Position numbers and translations under genes: made by a program. From Brevibacillus brevis (lineage in GTDB: Bacteria; Bacillota; Bacilli; Brevibacillales; Brevibacillaceae), in assembly GCF_001039275.2 (NCBI RefSeq), contig NZ_CP030117.1, forward strand, positions 6,241,001 through 6,305,000: a DNA stretch of 64,000 bases, given 5' to 3'. Position 1 is the first letter of the stretch; the number at the start of each line of letters is the position of its first letter. The notes under the pieces are model-generated. The model was not told the DNA's origin. It made no database searches and saw only the letters and a program-made list of their open reading frames with translations. Shown piece by piece: positions 1 to 8,053 of this stretch.

Positions 1-1267
1 GTGCTTCGCGAAGCGACATCTTGGAAGTAGCCAGATTCGGCTCCATCGCTGCCTGCTCTTCCCCTGCCAACCTGATTTCCGCGGGCAGATGCTGAGAAGT
101 GATCACCTCTTCGTCCGCTGTGACCACCATTCTCTCCAAGACGTTCTCCAGCTCGCGCACATTGCCGGGCCACTCATACTGCATCAAGCCATGTGTTGCA
201 GCAGGGTCCAGACGCTTGTCCATTCCGTATCGTTCATTGAGCGAGCGCACGACGCGCTTCAGGAGAGCGGCGATATCCTCTGGCCGATTTCGCAACGGCG
301 GGACGTGGATCGGGACAACATTCAGGCGAAAATACAGGTCCTGCCGAAACTTCCCTTCCTTTACCATCTTCTCCAAATCGCGATTGGTGGCGGCAATCAA
401 ACGAAAATCCACATCGCGGTACTGTGTGCTTCCAACGCGTTGCAACCGTTTTTCTTGAATCACCTTCAACAGCTTTGCCTGCAAGGTCAGCGGCAGTTCC
501 CCCAGCTCGTCCAAGAGGAGAGTCCCCTGGTTCGCCATCTCGATAATCCCTTGCTTGCCCTGCTTGGCGGCGCCTGTAAACGAACCAGCCTCATAGCCAA
601 ACAGCTCCGATTCCAGCAAGCCCTCCGGGATCGAGCCACAGTTGATCTCCACGAATTGTCCACCTGCACGACGGCTATTGCGATGAATTTCTTTTGCGAT
701 CACGTTTTTCCCGACACCCGATTCCCCGAGGATCAGGACAGTCGAATCGACAGCCGCGACTTTCTTGATGAGACGCTCAATGGCTTGCATCGGCTGACTC
801 ACTGCCACAAAGCCCTCCTGATGCTTTTCGCGCAGCTCCTCAATCTCAGTTTCAAACTGCTTGAGCTGCTCTGTCAGACCTTCGTAGCGCCGTTTCAATT
901 CCATAATTTCAGTCAGGTCATGGGAATAGCTGATGATCGAATGCATACTGCCATCCTCGTTCCAGACGGGAAATGCCGTCACCATCAGCTTTCGACCGCC
1001 GGGTATTTCCTGCATGATCGTCTGCGGTATCTTGGCATCCATGACTTTTCGCGTGACAGATGGAGAAAAGACCTTCCTTTTTTCCAGCTCGATGACGTTT
1101 TTGCCCAAGAGCTCTTGCTTTCCAATGCCGTATATTTCATAGGACGAATCGCCAACCAGCCGGATATAGCCCTCAGGGTCCGTGATTAGCAAATGATCGC
1201 GAGACGTTTCAACAATAGCTTCCAATACGCGGCTCATCCACTTCTGTGTGCTCTCTTCTCTCTTCAT
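1..1267 (-). CDS. Sigma-54-dependent activator, PAS + AAA+ (3' end outside window)
   Basis: Enhancer-binding protein that would open sigma-54 (SigL) promoters by ATP hydrolysis. About 422 codons are visible; the C-terminal helix-turn-helix lies beyond the window edge. A PAS-like sensory domain covers roughly residues 10-115 and a short coiled linker follows. The AAA+ domain has Walker A GESGVGKN, a sigma-54 contact loop reading GSFTGA (the usual form is GAFTGA), a Walker B LLLDELGELP and the WPGNVRELENV motif. The ATG at 1267 is preceded by a GAGAGGCGG ribosome binding site. The architecture is that of RocR/AcoR-type regulators of amino-acid or acetoin catabolism. The target operon is probably to the left, outside the window. 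Family confidence is high; the inducer is unknown. Confidence 0.9.
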   Translation of the reverse strand, partial: MKREESTQKWMSRVLEAIVETSRDHLLITDPEGYIRLVGDSSYEIYGIGKQELLGKNVIELEKRKVFSPSVTRKVMDAKIPQTIMQEIPGGRKLMVTAFPVWNEDGSMHSIISYSHDLTEIMELKRRYEGLTEQLKQFETEIEELREKHQEGFVAVSQPMQAIERLIKKVAAVDSTVLILGESGVGKNVIAKEIHRNSRRAGGQFVEINCGSIPEGLLESELFGYEAGSFTGAAKQGKQGIIEMANQGTLLLDELGELPLTLQAKLLKVIQEKRLQRVGSTQYRDVDFRLIAATNRDLEKMVKEGKFRQDLYFRLNVVPIHVPPLRNRPEDIAALLKRVVRSLNERYGMDKRLDPAATHGLMQYEWPGNVRELENVLERMVVTADEEVITSQHLPAEIRLAGEEQAAMEPNLATSKMSLREA

Positions 1268-1497
1268 TTCTTCGCCGCCTCTCGTTGGTCACGACTATTT
1301 TATATGAGAGGGACACATGTAAAACCTGCAAACATCCCCCTAATGTTCATCTATATACCCATCAATGTACACGTGCCTTCCTTCATTCTAGCAGAAAATG
1401 ATTTTCACAAAAAATTCATATTCAAAATTACAATTTATAACATTAATTCAAATGATTTTATTACATTAACGATAGAAAAAAGGGAGGCGATACCATC

Positions 1498-1659
1498 ATT
1501 AGAATACTCTTAGTTGTTATTCTTGGGCTTTTGGCATTCCGTTTCTTTGATCTTGACATCAACATGGGAATAGACAGAAAGATTACCGTAAGCATTACAG
1601 TCGTTTTGGTTTTTTGGATGACCTATCTTCAATATAAAAATCAAAGGAAAGGCAAATGA
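1498..1659 (+). CDS. Small membrane protein, probable ATT start
   Basis: A 53-residue frame running from ATT (1498) to TGA (1657-1659). It has two hydrophobic stretches, residues 2-17 (MRILLVVILG...) and about 29-43 (ITVSITVVLVFW...), with a short polar loop between and a basic tail (KNQRKGK). A strong GGGAGGCG ribosome binding site sits 7-10 bases upstream of tandem ATC/ATT codons, and no ATG, GTG or TTG lies at a workable distance. I therefore infer a rare ATT (or ATC) start, as known for infC. A terminator follows directly. The function is unknown; the shape is a two-span helical hairpin membrane peptide. Confidence 0.6.
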   Translation: MRILLVVILGLLAFRFFDLDINMGIDRKITVSITVVLVFWMTYLQYKNQRKGK

Positions 1660-1669
1660 ATGAAAAACA

Positions 1670-1714
1670 AAGAAGCTAGGAGAAACCGTTTCGTTTTATC
1701 CCAGCTTCTTTTTT
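1670..1714 (+). terminator. Rho-independent terminator after the small membrane protein gene
   Basis: AAGAAGCT(A)GG pairs with CCAGCTTCTT across a loop of about 20 bases and runs into TTTTTT. It closes the small ORF that ends at 1659. Confidence 0.7.
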
Positions 1715-1817
1715 GTCCCTTTGGGTTTAATAAAAACCGCAAGAACAACGACAATGTTTGAAAAATATGTAAAAATAACAGTAACAACAGCCTTGCGAGA
1801 TGGAAAGGATGGTAGGA

Positions 1818-3356
1818 ATGACGCCCACAGTCGGAGACATCTACTGTGTTTTTGTCGAGAAGCTGCAAAAGTACACAGCTTGCCAGGTCACATCGATAAA
1901 AGAGCCTGACACGAGCAAATCCAACCTCATCAGTATCCTCGAGCTGGACTGGAGCAGCGATACACTGCCTGATGAATCAGAGCTGCACCAGATGAAGCCC
2001 TTATATTGCGATTACTTCTTCTGGAACAACAAGCTCGATCACATCTATGTTGATCCGGCGGTGCCCAAAGGCTACATAAAAGTAGGGAATGTACCACCTC
2101 TCGTGACAGAAGAGACAAGGAGTTATGGCAGTTGGGATGTCGGAGGGAGCTTTTACCGTCAACACAAATGGAATCAAATTCCCGAGAAACGTCGCCAGCA
2201 GTTCAAACAGGCAGCAAATGATGACAAGATGATTTCGCTGGGCGGGAAGAGCCTGCGCCGATCTAACAACGTCATTCATGCTGATATCCTTCAAAGCCTG
2301 ACGGACATCTCTGAATTGGAAAAGCTCCCTTGCCTGACACGCATCCATGCAGAGGAGCCCACCGATTCCTTGCTTGCCTTTGTCAAAAGTAATCCGTTTA
2401 TTCTGGAGCTGCACCTGGAAAAAGCCAATGGCCCCTCACTTGATCTGACAGGAAGCCATCTCAGTAAATTCTCTCTCCAAAACGCGGACGGGCTGGAGTC
2501 ATTGCATCTGAATGATTGTCTAAAAGAGCTCATACTGGGTAAGTCGCTTTCACCGAACCTGTTCATAGAAGCCGAACAGAATGGATATTGGCTGACCGCC
2601 TCATTCTCAGATTCGCTACCGCTTCACCGCGGACTCGACCAGCTAGGAGGACTCCATCTGCGCAATGTGACGGAACTGGACTTGCAGCCACTCGTCCAAC
2701 GCTATCCCTCGCTTCAGAACATCCGTCTGTGGGGCAAGCCTGGCACCCTCCGCAATCTGGGCAGTATCAAGCACTTGAAGGAGCTACTGACGTTTACGAC
2801 CTACGATCTGTTTGGCTTCTCCGGGGACGAGTTCCCTTCGCCAGATCAATGTCCCAAGCTCTCCTCGCTCTGGATGACGAGCCTCCCGGCAGAAGCGGCC
2901 AAGACCATTAAAGCCGCCTACAAAAAAGAAGTAAAAAATGGGCTGGATTTGTCCATCACCAAGCCGCGTAAGCCCGAATGGCTGGCGAATAATTTGACCA
3001 ATCCGTTTCGCGATTGGGATGGCAGGGAGCACATCACAACAACCAACGCCAACAAGGCTGCCAGTCTTTATAAAAAAATGAACACCACGATCAGTGCGCT
3101 TGAAAAACAAAGCAGCGAAGACGCGACGAATGCGGAAGAAATACAAACCGCTTTGCGTGCATTGGTCAAGGAGTACACAGAGACTTTCAACAAAATGGAT
3201 CGCCGAACTGGCTTTATCGAAACGGTTGAGCGGGAAGAAATTTTCGTTGTACTCGATGAGCTGCTTCAGTCGGCAAAACGGAATTTGGCTACAGCGGGTG
3301 TGGAAGTAGATGTGGACGAGCTTTTTGCTATTTTTGATCAGACACGTGATTTTTGA
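1818..3356 (+). CDS. Uncharacterised protein with leucine-rich-repeat-like core
   Basis: A 512-residue cytoplasmic protein with no signal peptide or membrane span. The first 100 residues (MTPTVGDIYCVF...) form a small beta-rich domain that resembles Imm26-type immunity domains (GDiy...G.V). This is a resemblance only. The middle, about residues 150-360, shows irregular leucine-rich repeats (LRNVTELDLQPL, LHLEKANGPSLDL, LWMTSLP). The C-terminal 120 residues are helical and charged. The ATG at 1818 is preferred over the in-frame ATG at 1800 because AAAGGA lies 8 bases upstream of it. The gene is monocistronic and followed by a strong terminator. Immunity-like or LRR scaffold proteins of this kind occur in Bacilli, but no function can be assigned. 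Confidence 0.75.
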   Translation: MTPTVGDIYCVFVEKLQKYTACQVTSIKEPDTSKSNLISILELDWSSDTLPDESELHQMKPLYCDYFFWNNKLDHIYVDPAVPKGYIKVGNVPPLVTEETRSYGSWDVGGSFYRQHKWNQIPEKRRQQFKQAANDDKMISLGGKSLRRSNNVIHADILQSLTDISELEKLPCLTRIHAEEPTDSLLAFVKSNPFILELHLEKANGPSLDLTGSHLSKFSLQNADGLESLHLNDCLKELILGKSLSPNLFIEAEQNGYWLTASFSDSLPLHRGLDQLGGLHLRNVTELDLQPLVQRYPSLQNIRLWGKPGTLRNLGSIKHLKELLTFTTYDLFGFSGDEFPSPDQCPKLSSLWMTSLPAEAAKTIKAAYKKEVKNGLDLSITKPRKPEWLANNLTNPFRDWDGREHITTTNANKAASLYKKMNTTISALEKQSSEDATNAEEIQTALRALVKEYTETFNKMDRRTGFIETVEREEIFVVLDELLQSAKRNLATAGVEVDVDELFAIFDQTRDF

Positions 3357-3370
3357 GTGAGAAAAAAGAC

Positions 3371-3399
3371 GCCGCCTTTCCTACAGGAAGGCGGCTTTT
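3371..3399. terminator. Bidirectional terminator
   Basis: GCCGCCTTTCC/GGAAGGCGGC hairpin flanked by A-run and T-run. It serves both the LRR-like gene on the + strand and the methyltransferase on the - strand. Confidence 0.85.
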
Positions 3400-3403
3400 G
3401 TGC

Positions 3404-4072
3404 TTAGGCATTCTTTTTGATTACCCACGTACTCATGCAACGCTGTCCAGCTACGTTCACCGTTTTGATTGGCTCCAGGAACACGCCTTGCAGTTTTTCT
3501 GTCATGCCCACCATCGTCCGTTCATTTACGAGAAAACGGGTGCTTCCGTCCGGCAACAAATAACATTCGTTCCCTAGTGGCTGCACAGCATCCTCAATCC
3601 CAATCGAGGACGCAAGACGCATGAATAGAATGCCTTCTGGTTTCAGTACCCGCCACAGCTCCTCCAGCATCTGGCGAAAATGCTCTTCGTTTTCAGCAAA
3701 ATGTAGAACGGCATTACTGATGATGAAATCAAAGCTTTCGTTTTCAAAGCTCATGCTCTCAATCGGTTCCACACGAGCGCGCTCCGCTGACCAGTCCATT
3801 GTCAGTTGCGATGCCATTCGCTGTACAGCCTCGATGGCTTTTGCCGATTGGTCAATCGCATACACCGAATAATCATTTCGCAAAAAGTAGACCAAATTCC
3901 GCCCCGAACCGCAACCGGCATCGAGTATCTGCATTTCCTTCGTAACCCTTCCCTTTAACAACTGATCAAACAAGTAAATATCCATATCGCCAAACTGCTC
4001 GGCCAGATTCATGTTTATCACAGCCTTTATCCGATTTTTCTTCAGTGTACCAATTCGCTCTTCATCTTCCAA
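3404..4072 (-). CDS. Class I SAM-dependent methyltransferase
   Basis: A 222-residue Rossmann-fold methyltransferase. SAM-binding motif I is LDAGCGSGRN (about residues 50-59), followed by an acidic motif II residue (YAIDQS) and motif IV FDFIISNAVLHF. The substrate is not predictable. The frame opens with TTG at 4072, where the ribosome binding site is weak. An internal ATG (residue 21, MNLAEQFGD) with AAAGG 11 bases upstream is an alternative start. It is convergent with the LRR-like gene and divergent from blaI, whose promoter region it abuts. Family confidence is high; start confidence is moderate. Confidence 0.85.
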   Translation of the reverse strand: MEDEERIGTLKKNRIKAVINMNLAEQFGDMDIYLFDQLLKGRVTKEMQILDAGCGSGRNLVYFLRNDYSVYAIDQSAKAIEAVQRMASQLTMDWSAERARVEPIESMSFENESFDFIISNAVLHFAENEEHFRQMLEELWRVLKPEGILFMRLASSIGIEDAVQPLGNECYLLPDGSTRFLVNERTMVGMTEKLQGVFLEPIKTVNVAGQRCMSTWVIKKNA

Positions 4073-4108
4073 TGATGGTCACATGGAACGGATTTACAAA
4101 AATGATTG

Positions 4109-4137
4109 TTGACACCCTTTGACTACAAGTGTAATCT
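4109..4137 (+). promoter_or_regulatory. Sigma-A promoter of the blaI-blaR1-like operon
   Basis: TTGACA (4109-4114), a 17-base spacer, and TAATCT (4132-4137). A BlaI-type operator lies between the two hexamers. Confidence 0.85.
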
Positions 4138-4166
4138 TTAAAACAGAATCAACGACTACAAATGTA
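4124..4166 (+). promoter_or_regulatory. Two BlaI/MecI-type operators
   Basis: Two perfect dyads, TACAAGTGTA (4124-4133) and TACAAATGTA (4157-4166), each inside a longer GACTACA-N2-TGTAATC repeat. They are spaced 33 bp apart (three helical turns), which suits two repressor dimers on one DNA face. One blocks the promoter and the other sits just upstream of the blaI ribosome binding site. TACAnnTGTA is the core operator of BlaI/MecI repressors, so autoregulation is very likely. Confidence 0.85.
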
Positions 4167-4185
4167 ATCGAAGGAGGTGTCCTAC

Positions 4186-4560
4186 TTGGACGAGCAACCG
4201 CGAATCTCGGATGCCGAATGGGAGATTATGAAGGTCATCTGGGCTAAGTCACCCGCTACAGCAGCCGATGTCATCCACGCCCTGCGAGACAACAAGACGT
4301 GGAAAGACAACACAATCAAAACCTTGCTCAGCCGCCTATTGCAAAAGGGCATTCTCACTTATGAGCAGGTCAATCGAGTCTACTATTACTCTCCTGTGCT
4401 CACTGAGGAAGAATGCAAACGCCAAGAGCGCCATTCCTTTTTGCAGCGCGTGTACGGCGGGGCCTTAAAGCCCATGCTGGTTCACTTTTTAAAAGAGGAA
4501 AAGCTCTCGTCCCATGAGATTGACGAGCTGAAAAAAATCCTTTCTGAAAAGGAGAAATAA
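4186..4560 (+). CDS. blaI: BlaI/MecI/CopY-family transcriptional repressor
   Basis: A 124-residue winged-helix repressor. The N-terminal DNA-binding domain contains ISDAEWEIMKVIW and TIKTLLSRLLQKGIL, and a helical dimerisation tail follows. In this family a partner membrane protease causes repressor cleavage on cell-wall stress. The start is TTG at 4186, seven bases after AGGAGGT. A GTG at 4177 lies inside that ribosome binding site and cannot be the start. The neighbour four bases downstream is a BlaR1-type peptidase. The gene is controlled by its own operators at 4124-4166. Confidence 0.9.
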   Translation: MDEQPRISDAEWEIMKVIWAKSPATAADVIHALRDNKTWKDNTIKTLLSRLLQKGILTYEQVNRVYYYSPVLTEEECKRQERHSFLQRVYGGALKPMLVHFLKEEKLSSHEIDELKKILSEKEK

Positions 4561-4564
4561 GCTG

Positions 4565-5998
4565 GTGGATTGGCAATGGCTCTCACTCACCCTCAATCAA
4601 GCATTTACATGGACACTGTATAACTCCATCGAGGCCAGTCTTCTTGTGCTCCTGATCTTGCTCTGCCAGCAGCTCGGCAAAAAGCATTTCCCCATCCGCT
4701 GGCACCATGCCGTGTGGTTCCTGCTTCTCTGGAAGCTCGCGGTTCCTTGGTCGATAGACAGCACGATCAGTTTGTATAACTGGCTACCTACTTCGTCCTG
4801 GACATCCATGCAGGAAGCACACCCGCCTACAGAACCGATTGTTCTCGCAACTGAGGCACTAAATCGGCATGAATCTGCCTTCCAATCAGATGCCTCTTTA
4901 GTAAACAAAGCGAGCTTTTCCTGGATCAGCCTGCTTTCTCTCATCTGGATCTGCGGTGTCACCATTTTCGCTGGCACCATGACTCTCAGTACATACCGAT
5001 TGCTCTCTCCGCTAAAAAACGATGAGTTCGTACAGGATGTAGCCATTTTGCGCGTCTTTTCCCAATGCCAAAAACAGATGGGCATCTCCAAATCCATTCC
5101 CCTGCGCATGAGTCCCCAGATGACAAGCCCTGCCTTGATGGGAATCTGGCGACCGCAAATCTGGCTGCCCACAAATCTTTTGGACAAGCTCAACGAGCAT
5201 GAGCTGCGCCACATCTTTTTGCATGAGCTGGCGCATTGGAAAAGAAGAGATATTCCTGTAAACAGCGTCATGAGCGTGCTGCTGATCCTCAACTGGTTCA
5301 ACCCGCTGTTATGGTACGCTGCTTCCCGCATGCGTCAGGATCAGGAAATGGCTTGTGATGCCTTGGCTTTGACTTATTTGCAGGAGACAGAGGTACCCCG
5401 CTATGGATACACCATGATCAAAATGCTCGAGCTGTATGCCTGTCCCAAACAGATTCGCTTCACAGCCGGGTTCTCCAGCTCCAAAAAACAGGTGAAAAGG
5501 AGAATAGAAATGATTCGTCACTTTCAAAAACGGGCTTATACGTGGACCCTATCTGGTATTGTGGTCGTCTTGGCTTTAGGCGTCTTCACTTTGACTGATG
5601 CAAAAAAAGCACTAGGGAACGAGGCTACCTTCGCCGTCCCCGCAGAAGGTACAATCAAAAGCCCTATTGATCAAGCAATCGGCTTGAGAATCGTAAACGA
5701 CCTGAATACGCCCGTTCAGGCAGCAGCGGCTGGCAAGGTAGTCAAGGCTGAATACGATACAAAGACAGGGAAAGGCAACCAGGTCATTCTGGAGCATGAA
5801 GGCGGGTATCAAACCGTTTACTCTCATTTGGAAAAGCTGGAGGTCACCGCTGGAGTTGCTGTGACCCAAGGCCAGCTCATTGGTCTGTTGGGAAGTACGG
5901 GACGCAGTACGGGACCGCATCTTGCTTTTCAGATTCTCGAAAATGGTATACCTGTTGATCCGACGAAGCTGTTAGTAGACATAGAAGCAAAAGAATAA
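4565..5998 (+). CDS. BlaR1-type M56 membrane peptidase with degenerate LytM/M23 C-terminal domain
   Basis: A 477-residue signal-transducing metalloprotease that should inactivate the adjacent BlaI. It has N-terminal membrane spans, the M56 zinc motif HELAH at residues 220-224 (LHELAHWKRRD), and a last membrane span near residues 325-345. The usual BlaR1 penicillin-binding sensor is replaced by a LytM/M23-like domain (about residues 360-470). The M23 zinc ligands are missing: the HxGxD motif reads GLRIV and the final HLH reads HLA. The histidines of YSHL and of PHL remain. This suggests a non-catalytic peptidoglycan-binding sensor. The start is GTG at 4565 with AAGGAG upstream. It is co-transcribed with blaI. 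Confidence 0.88.
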   Translation: MDWQWLSLTLNQAFTWTLYNSIEASLLVLLILLCQQLGKKHFPIRWHHAVWFLLLWKLAVPWSIDSTISLYNWLPTSSWTSMQEAHPPTEPIVLATEALNRHESAFQSDASLVNKASFSWISLLSLIWICGVTIFAGTMTLSTYRLLSPLKNDEFVQDVAILRVFSQCQKQMGISKSIPLRMSPQMTSPALMGIWRPQIWLPTNLLDKLNEHELRHIFLHELAHWKRRDIPVNSVMSVLLILNWFNPLLWYAASRMRQDQEMACDALALTYLQETEVPRYGYTMIKMLELYACPKQIRFTAGFSSSKKQVKRRIEMIRHFQKRAYTWTLSGIVVVLALGVFTLTDAKKALGNEATFAVPAEGTIKSPIDQAIGLRIVNDLNTPVQAAAAGKVVKAEYDTKTGKGNQVILEHEGGYQTVYSHLEKLEVTAGVAVTQGQLIGLLGSTGRSTGPHLAFQILENGIPVDPTKLLVDIEAKE

Positions 5999-6004
5999 AG
6001 ACCA

Positions 6005-6038
6005 AAGGCCACAGAAAAAAACATCTGTGGCCTTACTT
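6005..6038. terminator. Bidirectional terminator
   Basis: AAGGCCACAG/CTGTGGCCTT hairpin between the BlaR1-type gene and the convergent MFS gene. Confidence 0.8.
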
Positions 6039-6045
6039 GTTACGC

Positions 6046-7212
6046 TTATTGATTCGTAGACAAATCTTGTTTGTTACCTGAAAGCACCTTGTACAGAATA
6101 AGTGCAGTCACCAAGGCAATACAACCGTTCAGATAAAAAGAGGTCGCCGCGCCAAACTCTTGCCATACCCAACCGGTAAGAAGGGATGCAGGCAACAAAC
6201 CGATTCCTGTAACCATCGAGTACATGCCCAGTGATGTTGCTTTCAAATCTTTCGGTGCAGAGGACGCAACCAATGACTTTTCTATTCCCTTCGTCAACGC
6301 GATATAAAAACCATACAGAATGAATAACAACCATAAGCCTGTTATCGAGCTCACCATTCCGAATCCAATATATACGAAGCCATAAAGGATATAGCCAACG
6401 GTTAAAATGACTTTGTGTCCGAACCGATCGGAAATGGCACCTGATGTGTAGGAAAACAGCGAAGCAACCAAATGAAGGACTAAATACAGCAACAATACAC
6501 TCGTAGCAGAAAGCCCGAGATCAGTTGCTCGCAGCAATAAAAAAGAATTGGACGAATTGGCAACCGTAAACAGCATAATGATCAAAAGCAATTGCTTGGT
6601 CTCACGATTTAACTTCTTCCAGCTTGGTTTTGTTTTCGGTTCACGCGAAATCACCTTCGTATTTTCCCGCTTCTCCTTGATGGCAAAGAGCAGGCAGAAG
6701 CCAATGCCGACAGGAACCAATGAATACAAGAAAACACTCTGGAAATCTTTATTTCCATCCATCGTTAATAGGAGATATGCGATGCCGATTCCAATCGCCG
6801 CCCCGAGCATATCCATCATTTGATGCAAGCCAAATGAGCGTCCTTGCTTTCGTTTTCCCCCTGCTTCCGAGATGATCGCATCGCGGGGAGCTGTTCGTAT
6901 TCCCTTACCGGTACGATCGATCAGCTTCCAGACAAAAACACCTACCCATGAACTGGCTATTACAAGGACTATCCTGCCGATCCCGGATAGTCCGTAACCC
7001 AGTATGGCTAACGATTTTCGTTTCTTGGAACGATCGGAAACATAACCTGAGACGAACTTGAGCAGACTGGTCAGAGCCTCGGAAACTCCATCGATGATCC
7101 CGATAATCATCGGACCCGAAGAGGCAAGAAAGATCGGAATTAACGGGGTAACCATGTATGTACCCATGTCTGTGAAAAAACTGACGAAGCTGAGCAGCCA
7201 TACGTTATTCAT
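6046..7212 (-). CDS. MFS transporter
   Basis: A 388-residue major facilitator with about 12 hydrophobic spans. The cytoplasmic loop after span 2 reads GYVSDRSKKRK (MFS motif A-like), and RTGKGIRTAPRDA follows span 4, a signature of a subgroup of drug/metabolite exporters. The substrate is unknown. The ATG at 7212 lies six bases after the stop of the arylamine N-acetyltransferase gene and has only a weak ribosome binding site, so translational coupling is likely. The pairing suggests that the acetylated product, or the amine itself, is exported, but this is inference. Confidence 0.85.
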   Translation of the reverse strand: MNNVWLLSFVSFFTDMGTYMVTPLIPIFLASSGPMIIGIIDGVSEALTSLLKFVSGYVSDRSKKRKSLAILGYGLSGIGRIVLVIASSWVGVFVWKLIDRTGKGIRTAPRDAIISEAGGKRKQGRSFGLHQMMDMLGAAIGIGIAYLLLTMDGNKDFQSVFLYSLVPVGIGFCLLFAIKEKRENTKVISREPKTKPSWKKLNRETKQLLLIIMLFTVANSSNSFLLLRATDLGLSATSVLLLYLVLHLVASLFSYTSGAISDRFGHKVILTVGYILYGFVYIGFGMVSSITGLWLLFILYGFYIALTKGIEKSLVASSAPKDLKATSLGMYSMVTGIGLLPASLLTGWVWQEFGAATSFYLNGCIALVTALILYKVLSGNKQDLSTNQ

Positions 7213-7218
7213 GATTTG

Positions 7219-7995
7219 TTACAACCCAAAATGCTGTTTCGCCAGCTCTTTGAATCTCGCCTTGTCGATTTCCTCTTTGGTAACGACTCCATCCACCCAT
7301 TGCGTAAAGGACGTACTCGTCAACGTAACATTGCCTCTCTCTGTCAGTTGCGTAAGCAAAGGGCTTTTGTTGAAGGGAGACTGTTCATGGTTAGCGATAA
7401 TCGTCTGAATCTCGTTTAATTCCGTTTCATCCGTCACCAGCTTCTGCGAATCAAACGTATAGCCGATCCTCCAGTCCTTATCCTTGTGCCGCAGCTTCAT
7501 TTCGAGTACATAATCGCCATACTCCGTCTGCTCTTTCTTGATCCGAAACTCACCATTGCGCGAAGAGACGGTCTCTCCGGTTAACGGAACAGGCTTCAAC
7601 GGCAGGTTCGAACCGAAGCCCGTGTCGAGCAAATACGTTTGCCCCTCATGTGTAAGCAAAATCGTGGCATGCGTCCGACCAATCGTGTAATACTCGCCAA
7701 CGTCATGCCTGTAAACAACTCCGCGAGTCAGATGGGCGTCAAAGCCATTTTCCAGCAAGAAGAAATAGAGCATCGGATTGAGCTCGTAGCAAAGACCGCC
7801 TTCGTTTCTGACCAGTAGCTTCTCCATGACGGACTGTCTGGAGATTACGCTCGTTCGCTCTTCCACAATGCACAGGTTTTCAAAAGGAATCGCCAATGCT
7901 GTCAGATCAAGGAGGCGATCCAATGTATCGAAGGTAATTGTTTCGTTTTCTGGCATACCGATTCTTTTCCGAAATAAGGCATTCAGCTCACTCAT
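7219..7995 (-). CDS. nat: Arylamine N-acetyltransferase
   Basis: A 258-residue enzyme that moves an acetyl group from acetyl-CoA to aromatic amines or hydrazines through a cysteine intermediate. The catalytic triad is recognisable: Cys in GGLCYELN, His in RTHATILL and Asp in LLDTGFGSN. Length is normal for the family. The ATG at 7995 has GGGAGGAAG seven bases upstream and fits the family's N-terminus better than the longer frame beginning at 8010. It is the first gene of a two-gene unit with the MFS transporter. Confidence 0.92.
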   Translation of the reverse strand: MSELNALFRKRIGMPENETITFDTLDRLLDLTALAIPFENLCIVEERTSVISRQSVMEKLLVRNEGGLCYELNPMLYFFLLENGFDAHLTRGVVYRHDVGEYYTIGRTHATILLTHEGQTYLLDTGFGSNLPLKPVPLTGETVSSRNGEFRIKKEQTEYGDYVLEMKLRHKDKDWRIGYTFDSQKLVTDETELNEIQTIIANHEQSPFNKSPLLTQLTERGNVTLTSTSFTQWVDGVVTKEEIDKARFKELAKQHFGL

Positions 7996-8053
7996 GCTTC
8001 TTCCTCCCACATCGTTTCTCCCACAAGTTTACACCAGGTCCTGCCCGAATGCC

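Noticed and set aside
89-1189. Long + strand open frame (366 codons)
   Set aside because: It is antisense to the AAA+ domain of the sigma-54 activator, which has clear family motifs on the minus strand.
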